Assembly (NCBI GenBank): GCA_023418595.1
Contig: JAEZZI010000006.1
Span: forward strand, 62,001-126,000
DNA: 64,000 nt
Source: Pseudomonadota bacterium
Lineage (GTDB): Bacteria > Pseudomonadota > Alphaproteobacteria > Sphingomonadales > Sphingomonadaceae
Direction: 5' to 3'
Shown here: positions 1-8,263 of the stretch, piece after piece
Layout: every line of letters begins with the position of its first letter
Numbering within the stretch: the first letter of the stretch is position 1
Program-made: the position numbers and the translations under genes
Notes under the pieces: model-generated
Databases searched by the model: none
The model's input: only the letters and a program-made list of their open reading frames with translations
What the model was told of the DNA's origin: nothing

Positions 1-70
1 CAAGACACCGGAGCGACGATGAGGGCGAGCGAGACGCTTTCTTAACGGCCCGGCGTGCATAAGCGCCGAC

Positions 71-781
71 ATGCGCGCCCTTCTCGCCCTCCCCCTGCTG
101 CTTGCCGGTTGCGTCGAACCGCCCGCCGACGATCCGCTCGCCGCGCTGGAAGCCGAACTTGCCGCCGATGTCAGCGACCCGGCGGTCGCCGCCGCGCTCG
201 CCGATCCGATCATGACCGATCCGGCGCTGGTCTCGCGTGCCGACAGCAATGCGGTCCGCCCCGCGCCCGCACCCTATGCCGCGCCGATCCCCGCGTCCGA
301 CGTCGCCGCGCGGGGCAGCACCGCCGACTCGATCGCGCGGGAGAAGCTCGACGCCGCGCCCGCGTCCTCCGGCGACTGCGCCGACTGCGCGACCGCGCGC
401 GCGGCGACCACGCTTGCCACGCTGGCGACTCCATTCGCGGGCCAGTGCGCGGCCCGGCTCATTTATTCGCACGGCTGGTCGACGCGTCTCCCGGATGCCG
501 TGCCGCTTGCGCCCGCCGCTCGTGTGGTCGAGGCGGCAGGAAACTCGACCCCCGCCTGCGACGTGCGCGTCGTTCGATATTGGAGCGACCTTGATTCCGC
601 GCGACTGATCGACTGGGCGTTCACCCGCGCCAAGGCAGGCGGTTACGCTTCCGAACGCCATGCCGATGCCCTCGGCGAACGCCTGTCGGGCCGTCATCCG
701 GACGGCAATCGCTACGCACTCCATGTCGATCCGCGAGAGGGCGGCGGATCGGACGTGGTGCTGCTCGTCCGCGGCCGCTGA
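71..781 (+). CDS. Hypothetical lipoprotein
   Basis: This 236-aa protein begins with a very short hydrophobic signal ending in a lipobox (LLAGC, Cys14), so it is probably lipidated and held in the inner or outer membrane. An Ala/Pro/Asp-rich low-complexity stretch (residues 15-105) is followed by a more globular C-terminal half with four further cysteines. I do not recognise a characterised family. No strong Shine-Dalgarno sequence precedes the ATG. The fluoride channel gene follows 45 bp downstream, so co-transcription is possible. Function is unknown; secretion and lipidation are inferred from the N-terminus only. Confidence 0.7.
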   Translation: MRALLALPLLLAGCVEPPADDPLAALEAELAADVSDPAVAAALADPIMTDPALVSRADSNAVRPAPAPYAAPIPASDVAARGSTADSIAREKLDAAPASSGDCADCATARAATTLATLATPFAGQCAARLIYSHGWSTRLPDAVPLAPAARVVEAAGNSTPACDVRVVRYWSDLDSARLIDWAFTRAKAGGYASERHADALGERLSGRHPDGNRYALHVDPREGGGSDVVLLVRGR

Positions 782-826
782 CGCACGCCCTTCCGGCCCG
801 CGCCGATTCGCGCTAGGCGCACGGGC

Positions 827-1210
827 ATGAACAGTCTTTTTCTGGTGATGGCCGGCGGCGCACTAGGTGCGGGCGCCCGGCATCTGGTGGGCCGCGCCAG
901 CATGGCGATCTTCGGTCCCGGCTATCCGTGGGGGACGCTCGTGGTCAACATTCTCGGTAGCCTGGCGATGGGCGTGCTGGCGGGGCTGGTCGCGCGGGGA
1001 CTGGTCGCGGGTGGCGAGACGACGCGGTTGCTGGTCGGCGTCGGCATCCTCGGCGGGTTCACGACCTTTTCGGCCTTTTCGCTCGACGCCGTGCTGATGG
1101 CGGAGCGCGGCGGATGGATCGCCGCCCTGCCCTATATCCTCGCCTCGGTCATCGGGTCGATCGCAGCCCTTGTCGCAGGACTGCAACTCGTCCGCGCGGT
1201 CACGGCATGA
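827..1210 (+). CDS. crcB: Fluoride efflux channel CrcB/Fluc
   Basis: The 127-aa product has four hydrophobic segments and the family signatures GALGAGARHLVGR near the N-terminus, WGTLVVNILGS (the TM2 Asn region) and GGFTTFSAFSLD (the TM3 Phe/Ser region lining the pore). Fluc proteins of this size assemble as antiparallel dimers in the inner membrane and export fluoride. The ATG of the next gene overlaps the stop codon (ATGA), implying translational coupling with the pseudouridine synthase. I saw no convincing fluoride riboswitch in the 45 bp upstream. Confidence 0.93.
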   Translation: MNSLFLVMAGGALGAGARHLVGRASMAIFGPGYPWGTLVVNILGSLAMGVLAGLVARGLVAGGETTRLLVGVGILGGFTTFSAFSLDAVLMAERGGWIAALPYILASVIGSIAALVAGLQLVRAVTA

Positions 1211-2442
1211 GCGACAAGGAAGCATCCGGCATCCGCCAGTTCACGGTCGATCCCGACGACGACGGCATCCGCCTCGACCGCTGGTTCAAACGCCACCTGC
1301 CTGACGCCAACTTCAACACCGTGTCGCGCTGGGCGCGCACGGGTCAGCTCCGCGTCGACGGCGCGCGCGCCAATCCGGGTGACCGGGTCCAAGCGGGACA
1401 GACGCTGCGCGTGCCCCCGGCCGAACCCGACAAGCCCAACGCCAAACCCAAAATTCACCGCGAACCGCTGTCGGACGAACAGACCGAATTCGCGCAAAGC
1501 CTGGTCGTCCACCGCGACAAGCAGGCGATCGTGCTCAACAAGCCGCCCGGCCTGGCGACGCAAGGCGGGACCAAGACGACCGAGCATGTCGACGGCCTGC
1601 TCGACGCGCTGATCTTCGACGGCGACAGTCGCCCGAAACTGATCCACCGGCTCGACAAGGATACCAGCGGCGCGCTGCTGATCGCGCGAACCGCGCGCGC
1701 CGCGGCGACCTTCGCCAGGAATTTCTCCAGCCGCACCGCGCGCAAGATCTATTGGGCGCTGGTGGTCGGCGTGCCCAGTATCGACGACGGCTTCATCGAC
1801 CTGCCGCTCGCCAAGCAGCCGGGCACCGGCGGCGAGAAGATGCACGTCGACGAAAAGGAAGGGCTGCCCGCGCGCACCCGTTACCGTGTCGTCGAACGGG
1901 CGGGCAATCGCGCCGCCTGGGTCTTGCTGATGCCCTATACCGGGCGCACGCATCAGCTGCGCGTGCATATGGCGGCGATCGGCCATCCGATCGTCGGCGA
2001 CGGCAAATATGGCGCGCAGGAAGCATTCCTGACTGGCGGGATCAGCCGCAAGATGCACCTCCACGCCCGCCGCATCCGCGTCGATCATCCCGATGGCGGC
2101 AAGATCGACGTCACCGCCGAACTGCCGCCGCATTTCGCCGAATCGCTTCACACCCTCGGCTTCGACCCGGCGCTGGGTGACGCGCTGGAACCCGACGACA
2201 ACCCGCCCCCCGCCACCCGCGAAGAGCAAAAGGCCAAAGCGCGCCAGCACGCCAAGCAGGTGCGCAAGGAACGCCGCGGCGAGCGGCGCGGTCGCGCGGG
2301 CGGCGAAGCCCCGGTGAGGGCACCCAATACCCGCTCGGCCAAGCCGGGGGCGAAAAAGCCGGGTCCGGCGAAACCCGGCCCACGGAAACCGGGCGCATCG
2401 CGACCGAGCGCCGGACGCCCATCGCCCACCAAGCGCGGCTGA
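1207..2442 (+). CDS. RluA-family (RluC/RluD-like) pseudouridine synthase
   Basis: This enzyme isomerises uridines in RNA, most likely 23S rRNA. The start ATG at 1207 overlaps the crcB stop; longer in-frame starts inside crcB look spurious. The 411-aa protein has an N-terminal S4 RNA-binding domain (about residues 10-70) and a catalytic domain with the HRLDKDTSG motif carrying the nucleophilic Asp, plus the downstream GRTHQLRVH motif. After about residue 330 comes an unusual basic tail rich in Lys/Arg and then KPG and RPS repeats. The catalytic core is ordinary; the tail looks disordered and may add RNA affinity. RluC versus RluD specificity cannot be decided here. Confidence 0.9.
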   Translation: MSDKEASGIRQFTVDPDDDGIRLDRWFKRHLPDANFNTVSRWARTGQLRVDGARANPGDRVQAGQTLRVPPAEPDKPNAKPKIHREPLSDEQTEFAQSLVVHRDKQAIVLNKPPGLATQGGTKTTEHVDGLLDALIFDGDSRPKLIHRLDKDTSGALLIARTARAAATFARNFSSRTARKIYWALVVGVPSIDDGFIDLPLAKQPGTGGEKMHVDEKEGLPARTRYRVVERAGNRAAWVLLMPYTGRTHQLRVHMAAIGHPIVGDGKYGAQEAFLTGGISRKMHLHARRIRVDHPDGGKIDVTAELPPHFAESLHTLGFDPALGDALEPDDNPPPATREEQKAKARQHAKQVRKERRGERRGRAGGEAPVRAPNTRSAKPGAKKPGPAKPGPRKPGASRPSAGRPSPTKRG

Positions 2443-3041
2443 TGCATCCCCATCCGGCCTTTCACTGGCAGGACCGCGACGCGATGCGCGCCTTCGTGCG
2501 CGACAAGGCGTTCGGCGCGCTGTTCGCATCGACCCCCGACGGGCCGCGCGTGGCGCATATCCCCGTGACCTGGGATGGCGACGAGCGCGTGACCTTTCAC
2601 CTGTCGCGCAGCAACGCCCTTGCGCCGCACCTGAACGGCGCGACGGCGCTGTTCGTCGTCCACGGTCCCGACGCCTATGTCAGCCCGGATTGGTATGACG
2701 AGGGACCGGCGCAGGTGCCGACGTGGAATTACGTCGCGGTCGAACTCGAAGGCCGGGTGTCGGCGCTGCCCCATGACGCGCTGGTGGCGCAGATCGATGC
2801 GCTCGCTGCCGAGCACGAAACGCGGCTTTTGCCTAAACCGGTCTGGACCCGCGCGAAGATGGACTCCGACCGCTTCGACACGATGACCCGCGCGATCCGG
2901 GGCTTTGCGCTGGACGTGACGGAATGGCGCGGTACCCGCAAACTCGCACAGACCAAATCGCAGACCGCCCGGCTGGCGGCAGCCGACGCGCTCGACCGCT
3001 GCGGAGACGGCGAAATGGCCCGCTGGATGCGCGACGCATGA
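2442..3041 (+). CDS. FMN-binding negative transcriptional regulator, PaiB family
   Basis: The 199-aa protein matches the PaiB/YhdG-type split-barrel flavin-binding family: N-terminal HPHPAFHW, central VSPDWYDEG and the typical PTWNYVAVELEG segment, with usual family length. PaiB of Bacillus is a repressor of sporulation and protease genes; the role of the proteobacterial homologues is poorly known, and a flavin-dependent or stress role is equally possible. It starts in the stop codon of the upstream pseudouridine synthase gene and overlaps the next gene by four bases, so it sits inside a tightly coupled operon running from crcB to the ATP12 gene. Confidence 0.87.
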   Translation: MHPHPAFHWQDRDAMRAFVRDKAFGALFASTPDGPRVAHIPVTWDGDERVTFHLSRSNALAPHLNGATALFVVHGPDAYVSPDWYDEGPAQVPTWNYVAVELEGRVSALPHDALVAQIDALAAEHETRLLPKPVWTRAKMDSDRFDTMTRAIRGFALDVTEWRGTRKLAQTKSQTARLAAADALDRCGDGEMARWMRDA

Positions 3042-3697
3042 ACCGCCTCGCCCTGTTCGATTGCGACGGCACGCTGGTCGACAGCCAAGCCAATATCTGT
3101 CGCGCGATGGAAGAGGCGTTCGCGCAAGCCCGGCTCGACGTGCCCGATCGCGCCGCGATCCGCCGGATTGTCGGATTGAGTCTGGTCGAGGCGGTCGCCG
3201 GGTTGATTCCCGACGCCGAGCCGGACCTCCATATCCATCTGGCGCAATGCTACCGCGACCGCTTCATCGAAATGCGGCGATCGGGCGGGCTTGCCGCCGA
3301 ACCGCTCTATGACGGCATCGCCGAGACGATCGAGGCGTTGGACGCGCGCGGCTGGGTGCTGGGGATCGCCACCGGCAAATCCGATCGCGGGCTGAACCTG
3401 TTGCTCGACCATCATGGGCTTCGGCACCGGTTCGTCACGCTCCAGACCGCCGACCGCCATCCGTCGAAGCCGCATCCCTCGATGATCGAAACCGCGATGG
3501 CGGAGGCAGGTGCCGCGCCGGCCACGACGGTCATGATCGGCGACACCAGTTACGACATGGCGATGGCGGTCGCTGCGGGCGCGCATCCGCTGGGGGTCAG
3601 CTGGGGCTATCACGACGCCGACGAACTGGTCGCGGCGGGCGCGGTGCAGGTGCTGGACCATGCGAGCGGAATCGCCGATTATCTGGAGCGGACATGA
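3038..3697 (+). CDS. HAD-superfamily phosphatase, phosphoglycolate phosphatase-like
   Basis: The start ATG at 3038 overlaps the previous stop (ATGA). The 219-aa product begins LALFDCDGTLVDS, the HAD motif I with nucleophile Asp8 and acid/base Asp10. Motif II appears as GIATGKSDRG, motif III as the Lys in HPSKPHPSM, and motif IV as MIGDTSYDM. The helical cap of subfamily I lies between motifs I and II. The closest described enzymes are Gph-type phosphoglycolate phosphatases and related sugar phosphatases, but substrate cannot be assigned. It is coupled to the small membrane-protein gene by a four-base overlap. Confidence 0.88.
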   Translation: MNRLALFDCDGTLVDSQANICRAMEEAFAQARLDVPDRAAIRRIVGLSLVEAVAGLIPDAEPDLHIHLAQCYRDRFIEMRRSGGLAAEPLYDGIAETIEALDARGWVLGIATGKSDRGLNLLLDHHGLRHRFVTLQTADRHPSKPHPSMIETAMAEAGAAPATTVMIGDTSYDMAMAVAAGAHPLGVSWGYHDADELVAAGAVQVLDHASGIADYLERT

Positions 3698-3915
3698 CCG
3701 AGGAAGAACAGACCGCGCGCAACCGATATTTCCTGATCGTGCTCGCGCGCATCGTCCCGACCGCAGGCGCAATCTTCGGCATCGTGCTGCTGGGCCGCGC
3801 GATCAGCCTGGAACAGAAGATCATCGGCGTCGGCATCGTCGTCACCGCGCTCGCCGTCATGGCGACGCTGCCGCGCTCGCTCGCGCACAAATGGCGGACG
3901 CCCGAACAGTCGTGA
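3694..3915 (+). CDS. Small two-helix membrane protein
   Basis: This 73-aa protein has a charged N-terminus (MTEEEQTARNRY), two hydrophobic segments separated by the short loop SLEQK, and a basic tail. It overlaps the HAD gene by four bases and the ATP12 gene by 25 bases, so it is translated within the same operon. I do not recognise a named family; similar small membrane proteins occur at this position in other sphingomonads as far as I recall. A link with ATP synthase assembly through its neighbour is only an inference. Confidence 0.75.
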   Translation: MTEEEQTARNRYFLIVLARIVPTAGAIFGIVLLGRAISLEQKIIGVGIVVTALAVMATLPRSLAHKWRTPEQS

Positions 3916-4628
3916 AGCGGTTCTGGAAAGCGGTTGCGGTCGAACCGACCGATGGGGCTTGGGAAATCCGCCTGGACGGACGCCCGGTGCGCACCCCCGG
4001 TCGCGCGCCGCTGGCGCTGCCGACGCGGGCGATGGCCGATGCGATTGCCGACGAATGGCGCGCCGTCGCCGAGGATATCGACCCGCGCGCGATGCCGCTC
4101 ACCGGCCTCGCCAACGCCGCGATCGACCGGATCGCGCCCGATACCGAAGCCTTCGCAGAGGGTCTGGCCAAATATGGCGAGAGCGACCTGCTTTGCTACC
4201 GCAGCGACCACCCCGCCCTGCTGCGCGAGCGTCAGGACCGGCTGTGGGACGCACCGCTCGACTGGGCGCGCGGGCGGTATGACGTGCATTTCGAGATCGT
4301 GACCGGCATCATGCACCGCGCCCAGCCGGCGGCGACGCTGGCGCAGCTGGGGGATGCGATCGCGGCGCGGGACGCGTTCGAACTGGCGGCGCTCAATCAG
4401 GTGGTGACGATCACCGGTTCGCTGGTGCTGGCGCTGGCGCTGGCGGAGCGCGCAATGGATGCCGATGCGGTGTGGCAGGCCGCCAATCTGGATGAGGACT
4501 GGCAGATCGAGCAATGGGGCGAGGACAGCTTCGCCACCCAGGCGCGCGCGGTGCGCCAAGCGGATTACGATGCGGCGGTGCGGTTTCTGGGGCTGTGCGG
4601 AAGCGAGTCCGACCAGCCTCCCATATAG
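3891..4628 (+). CDS. ATP12-family F1-ATPase assembly chaperone
   Basis: The ATG at 3891 opens a 245-aa protein typical of the ATP12 family: KRFWKAVAV near the start, the strand WEIRLDGRPVRTPGR, then PLALPTRAMADAIADEW, LTGLANAAIDR, the signature SDLLCYRSDHP, and a C-terminal helical part with DEDWQIEQWGED. ATP12 binds the F1 alpha subunit before hexamer assembly; it is found in mitochondria and alphaproteobacteria, which supports the taxonomic reading of this window. Longer in-frame starts upstream overlap the neighbour and are unlikely. It closes the operon and is followed by an inverted-repeat region. Confidence 0.92.
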   Translation: MADARTVVKRFWKAVAVEPTDGAWEIRLDGRPVRTPGRAPLALPTRAMADAIADEWRAVAEDIDPRAMPLTGLANAAIDRIAPDTEAFAEGLAKYGESDLLCYRSDHPALLRERQDRLWDAPLDWARGRYDVHFEIVTGIMHRAQPAATLAQLGDAIAARDAFELAALNQVVTITGSLVLALALAERAMDADAVWQAANLDEDWQIEQWGEDSFATQARAVRQADYDAAVRFLGLCGSESDQPPI

Positions 4629-4630
4629 CC

Positions 4631-4760
4631 TCCCGTCATTCCCGCGAAGGCGGGAATCCATAAACACTGACATGGGTTCTGGATTCCCGCCTTCTGCCTT
4701 TGGCAGAAGTTTATCCTGAGCGCCTGCCTTGCAGGCAGTCGAAGGGCGGGAATGACGGGA
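4631..4760. repeat. Nested palindromic repeat cluster
   Basis: Outer arms TCCCGTCATTCCCGC (4631-4645) and GCGGGAATGACGGGA (4746-4760) are perfectly complementary. Inside are further hairpins: CATTCCCGC with GCGGGAAT around 4637-4656, CTTCTGCC with GGCAGAAG at 4691-4709, and GCCTGC with GCAGGC at 4722-4736. The CATTCCCGCGAAGGCGGGAAT core recurs at 38581-38604. It lies between convergent genes and could stop transcription from both sides or act as a REP-type element. Confidence 0.8.
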
Positions 4761-4790
4761 TACATGCGGGCAGTTCGGCAGCCTGCCCCC

Positions 4791-5129
4791 TCAATCCACC
4801 AGCTTCAACAACCGCCGCTCGACCGGCGCCAGCACCGGCGCCAGTTCATGCCCGCGCTTCAGAATCGCCCCGCTTTCGGCGACCAGCGCCCACATGCCCT
4901 GCCGGTTCCGAAGCGACGGGCGCTTTTCGATCCGCACTTCCGGGTTCTCCGCCGTCCGCCGGAACGCGGCGAACACCGCCACGTCGCGGTCGAGCAGGAT
5001 CGCATAATCGCGCCAATGCCCGGCGGCGACCATCCGACCGTAAAGATCGAGGATGCGGGTAAGCTCGATCCGCTCGAACCCGACCTGACCGGGTGCTACA
5101 CCAGACGGAAACGGCGTCACCGTCCCCAT
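4791..5129 (-). CDS. DUF2794 family protein
   Basis: The 112-aa product matches the alphaproteobacterial DUF2794 family (FERIELTRILDLYGRMVAAG, then DYAILLDRDVAVFAAFRR and IEKRPSLRNRQGMWALV). No function is established for the family. Its ATG overlaps the cysE stop by one base (5129), so the two genes are co-translated from one mRNA. The protein is soluble, with no signal peptide or membrane segment. Confidence 0.87.
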   Translation of the reverse strand: MGTVTPFPSGVAPGQVGFERIELTRILDLYGRMVAAGHWRDYAILLDRDVAVFAAFRRTAENPEVRIEKRPSLRNRQGMWALVAESGAILKRGHELAPVLAPVERRLLKLVD

Positions 5130-5812
5130 CAGGCGCGGTCACGCCGTTGCACCGCATCGCGCTCGGCCAGCAGTTCGTCGACACGCTTGCGCATCGTCTC
5201 CAGCTCGCAGCGCATGATTTCCAGCTTCTGCGTCGCGGGATCGAACATCTCGCTGCACGGCGTGCCATAGGGAACGAACTGGCCCGCCGATCCGCCGCCC
5301 TCGACCATCGTCGCGCGCGCGGGGATGCCGACCATCACCGCGCCTTCCGGCACATCCTTGGTCACCACCGCATTGGCGCCGACCCGCGCGCGCTGCCCGA
5401 CGGTAATCGGCCCCAGCACCTGCGCGCCCGAGCCGATGATCGCACCGTCCGAAATCGTCGGATGCCGCTTGCCCGCAACGCCGTTGTCGGGGCTGGTCCC
5501 GCCCAGCGTCACACATTGATAGATGGTGACGTTGTCGCCGATCTCCGCCGTTTCGCCGATCACGGTGAAGCCGTGGTCGATGAAGAAATTGCGCCCGATC
5601 TTGGCTCCGGGATGGATGTCGATCGCGGTCAGGAAGCGTGCCCAGTGATTGACCAGCCGCGCAAGAAAGAACAGCCGGGCGCGGAACAGCCGGTGCGCGA
5701 TGCGGTGATGCGCCAGCGCCCAGACGCCGGGATAAAGCAGGATTTCGGCACGCGACCGCGGCGCGGGATCGCGCGCCTTGATCGCATCGAGATAGGCTAG
5801 GATGCCTCGCAT
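5129..5812 (-). CDS. cysE: Serine O-acetyltransferase (CysE/EpsC type)
   Basis: The enzyme makes O-acetylserine from serine and acetyl-CoA, the carbon skeleton for cysteine. I chose the ATG at 5812 because AGGGG lies seven bases upstream; an ATG at 5818 and a GTG at 5839 are also in frame. About 227 aa, the short CysE form without the long N-terminal domain. Visible features are PGVWALAHHRIAHRLF, DIHPGAKIGRNFFIDHG with the catalytic His, the left-handed beta-helix hexapeptides (VTIYQCVTLGG, AIIGSGAQVLGPITVG) and a C-terminal helical tail. It is followed by the DUF2794 gene. Confidence 0.92.
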   Translation of the reverse strand: MRGILAYLDAIKARDPAPRSRAEILLYPGVWALAHHRIAHRLFRARLFFLARLVNHWARFLTAIDIHPGAKIGRNFFIDHGFTVIGETAEIGDNVTIYQCVTLGGTSPDNGVAGKRHPTISDGAIIGSGAQVLGPITVGQRARVGANAVVTKDVPEGAVMVGIPARATMVEGGGSAGQFVPYGTPCSEMFDPATQKLEIMRCELETMRKRVDELLAERDAVQRRDRA

Positions 5813-5976
5813 CCGCATTCCCCTTTTGGTCAGCCGCACAATTTAGTGCGTCGGGCCTGTGATTTCCAGCCATGCGAAGCCACGCTATCGCGACATCAAT
5901 ACGGGATTGGATTGCCGGCCCGATCGGTTGCGATCACGGTGCGCCGACTGTAACGCGCCGATGGAGCCGCTGTCCC

Positions 5977-6744
5977 ATGTTCGAAGGCATCGGTTTGGCC
6001 GAAATCCTGCCTTTCATCGCGATCGGGTTCGCGGCGCAGATCGTCGACGGCGCCCTGGGCATGGCATTCGGCGTCATCACCAGCACATTGCTGATCAGCG
6101 TGCTGGGCGTACCGCCCGCCGCCGCATCGGCCAGCGTCCATCTGGTCGAATGCTTCACCACCGGCGTGTCGGGCGTCAGCCACGCGATCCACCGCAACAT
6201 CAACTGGCGGCTGTTCACGCGCATCGCCATTCCCGGCGTGATCGGCGGCATGGCGGGTGCCTATCTGCTCAGCACGATCGATGCCGCAGTGACGCGTCCC
6301 TATGTCATGGCCTATCTGGCGGCGATCGGCGCTTACCTGCTGATCCGTGGCCTTCGCTTCCCGCCCAGGTCCCACCGCGAACCCAAGATCGTCGAGCCGC
6401 TGGGGCTGACGGGCGGTTTCCTCGATGCTGCGGGCGGCGGCGGATGGGGGCCGATCGTTACCAGCAACCTGTTGGTGCAGGGTGCGCAACCGCGCACGAC
6501 GATCGGCACGGTCAACAGCGCGGAATTCGTCCTGACGCTGGCGATTTCGACCACCTTCCTGCTGTCGCTGGGAATCGAGGCGTTCACGACCGCGGTCATC
6601 GGGCTGTTGATCGGCGGCGTCGCCGCCGCACCGTTTGGCGCGATCATCGCCAAGCGCGTGCCGGCAAAGGGATTGCTGATCATGGTCGGTGTCGTGCTGA
6701 CCATCACCAGCGCCTATGCGCTGATTCAGGCGGTGACCGGCTGA
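5977..6744 (+). CDS. TauE/SafE family sulfite exporter-like permease
   Basis: The 255-aa integral membrane protein shows the two-fold repeated TauE/SafE pattern: FAAQIVDGALGMAFGVITST in the first half and GFLDAAGGGGWGPIVTSNLL in the second, with about seven to eight hydrophobic helices. Family members export sulfite, sulfoacetate or other organosulfur anions. The adjacent cysE gene makes a sulfur-metabolism role attractive but unproven. The ATG at 5977 is chosen because the protein then begins directly with the first membrane segment; upstream in-frame starts would add a polar, composition-biased extension. Its 3' end overlaps the convergent AhpD-like gene by 19 bp. Confidence 0.88.
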   Translation: MFEGIGLAEILPFIAIGFAAQIVDGALGMAFGVITSTLLISVLGVPPAAASASVHLVECFTTGVSGVSHAIHRNINWRLFTRIAIPGVIGGMAGAYLLSTIDAAVTRPYVMAYLAAIGAYLLIRGLRFPPRSHREPKIVEPLGLTGGFLDAAGGGGWGPIVTSNLLVQGAQPRTTIGTVNSAEFVLTLAISTTFLLSLGIEAFTTAVIGLLIGGVAAAPFGAIIAKRVPAKGLLIMVGVVLTITSAYALIQAVTG

Positions 6745-7283
6745 TCCTCCCACGCGCGGACCTCGACGCGCGACCGGTCGGCGGCGGCCGCTGCCTGCAT
6801 CACCGCCGCGATCCGCACCGCGGCCTGAATTTCGCTCGCCGATACCCGCGCGCGCTTCAGCACCTGCTCGTGCGCGTCGATGCACATGCCGCAGCCATTG
6901 ATCGCGCTGACCGCCAGCCCGAACATCTCGAAATCGGCCTTGTCGATCCCCGGACAGCCGATCGCGTTCATGCGCAGCTTCACCGGCATCGCGCCATATT
7001 CCTTGTTGGAAGCAAGGTGGACGAACCGGTAATAAACGTTGTTCATCGTCATCACCGACGCCGCTGCCCGCGCGGCATTCGCGGCCTCCGGCGTCAATTT
7101 GTCGGCGACCTCGTCCTCGGTCGCGCGGATCAGCGGGCGGTGTCCGGTGACGTGCGCGCAGGCGAGCATGGTGCCGAATTTTCGTTGATCGTCGAGCACC
7201 TGTTCGTCCAGCAACGCTTCCAGATTGACGCGGATGTCGCGGGCGAAGGTGGGCAGACCGGCGGCAAATTCAGTGAGTGACAT
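6726..7283 (-). CDS. AhpD-like carboxymuconolactone decarboxylase-family peroxidase
   Basis: The 185-aa protein has the AhpD fold signature: an all-helical protein with INGCGMCIDAHEQVL, in which the CGMC pair and following His form the redox centre. AhpD proteins pass electrons to AhpC or act as alkylhydroperoxidases. The start at 7283 gives MSLTEFAAGL. It is divergent from ahpC, and the shared intergenic region (7284-7573) suggests joint peroxide control with oxyR nearby. Having both an AhpD-like protein and AhpF beside AhpC offers two possible electron donors for one peroxiredoxin. Confidence 0.9.
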   Translation of the reverse strand: MSLTEFAAGLPTFARDIRVNLEALLDEQVLDDQRKFGTMLACAHVTGHRPLIRATEDEVADKLTPEAANAARAAASVMTMNNVYYRFVHLASNKEYGAMPVKLRMNAIGCPGIDKADFEMFGLAVSAINGCGMCIDAHEQVLKRARVSASEIQAAVRIAAVMQAAAAADRSRVEVRAWEDQPVTA

Positions 7284-7573
7284 ATCGCTCTCCCGTCGTG
7301 CGCGTCTGGACACGCCATCGACATAGAGTGCCCCGTTTCGATGCTTTCGATCAAGATCGGTGAATGCTGCATCGCGAAAGTTTCAATCGGCTGCGACAAC
7401 AACGAACCTGGTTTCGTTTCGGATGTGTTTCGTACCAGCTTTTCACAGAGCCTTAGTGGTGGATTGAGTGAAAATCCCGATCACAGCCGATCATCCTTCC
7501 CATTTCAAACTCGTCCATCGGCTCCATATATGCTGCAAGGCACAATGAGTTTTCATACCCAAGGAGCATTTAG

Positions 7574-8137
7574 ATGGCCAAGATTGGCGACACGCTGAAG
7601 CCGTTCACGACCCAGGCGTACAAGCAGGGCAAATTCGTCGAGGTCACCGACCGCGACGTCACCGGCAAATGGGCGGTATTCTTCTTCTATCCGGCCGATT
7701 TCACCTTCGTCTGCCCGACCGAACTCGAAGATCTGGCCGATATCTATCCGACGCTGCAGAAGATGGGCGTTGAGGTGTTCTCGGTTTCGACCGACACGCA
7801 TTTCAGCCACAAGGCCTGGCACGACACCTCGCCCGCGATCGGCAAGATCGACTATTACATGCTCGGCGACCAGAACCACAGCATCTCGAACAATTTCGAC
7901 GTGCTGCGCGAAGGTCAGGGCCTGGCCGACCGCGCCACCTTCGTGATCGATCCGCAAGGCGTGATCCAGATCATGGAAATCACCTCGGAAGGCGTCGGCC
8001 GCAACGCGACCGAACTGCTGCGCAAGGTGAAGGCGGCTCAATATATCGCCGCGCATCCGGGCGAAGTCTGCCCCGCAAAGTGGGAAGAGGGCGAAGAAAC
8101 GCTCGCGCCTTCGCTCGACCTGGTCGGCAAGATCTAA
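7574..8137 (+). CDS. ahpC: Alkyl hydroperoxide reductase C, typical 2-Cys peroxiredoxin
   Basis: The 187-aa protein has the usual AhpC length. The peroxidatic Cys47 lies in FYPADFTFVCPTELED and the resolving Cys166 in GEVCPAKWEEG, followed by the C-terminal tail typical of peroxide-sensitive Prx1/AhpC enzymes. It reduces H2O2, organic peroxides and peroxynitrite in the cytoplasm and is re-reduced by AhpF. A good AAGGAG ribosome-binding site lies about eight bases before the ATG. The upstream 290-bp region has lower GC than its surroundings and should hold its promoter; I could not identify an unambiguous OxyR site. Confidence 0.97.
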   Translation: MAKIGDTLKPFTTQAYKQGKFVEVTDRDVTGKWAVFFFYPADFTFVCPTELEDLADIYPTLQKMGVEVFSVSTDTHFSHKAWHDTSPAIGKIDYYMLGDQNHSISNNFDVLREGQGLADRATFVIDPQGVIQIMEITSEGVGRNATELLRKVKAAQYIAAHPGEVCPAKWEEGEETLAPSLDLVGKI

Positions 8138-8188
8138 GTCGTCAGGGCCGCGCGCGCGTCTTCGGATGCAGCATGCGGCCCGACAGCG

Positions 8189-8241
8189 ATCCGGGCGCGG
8201 GCGTCCCCTCCCTCTAGCCCGCGTCCGGATCGCACCTTTTT
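8189..8241 (+). terminator. Hairpin with T-run between ahpC and ahpF
   Basis: A 14-bp near-perfect stem (8189-8202 with 8217-8230, one G-U pair) encloses a 14-nt loop. It is followed after a few bases by a T-rich run (CCTTTTT). It lies in the ahpC-ahpF gap and probably terminates a share of transcripts after ahpC, giving more AhpC than AhpF, or protects the ahpC 3' end. Confidence 0.7.
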
Positions 8242-8263
8242 CGAAACTCAAGGAGAATACTCC

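Noticed and set aside
1..70. End of an upstream gene at the left edge
   Set aside because: The first 70 bases contain stops and no recognisable protein end; nothing can be supported.
782..826. Possible fluoride riboswitch before crcB
   Set aside because: The spacer is only 45 bases and shows neither the conserved core nor the pseudoknot pairing of the crcB motif.
7284..7573. OxyR binding site in the divergent ahpD-like/ahpC region
   Set aside because: OxyR control is likely from gene order, but I could not identify the four-part ATAG-type pattern with confidence, so no site is annotated.
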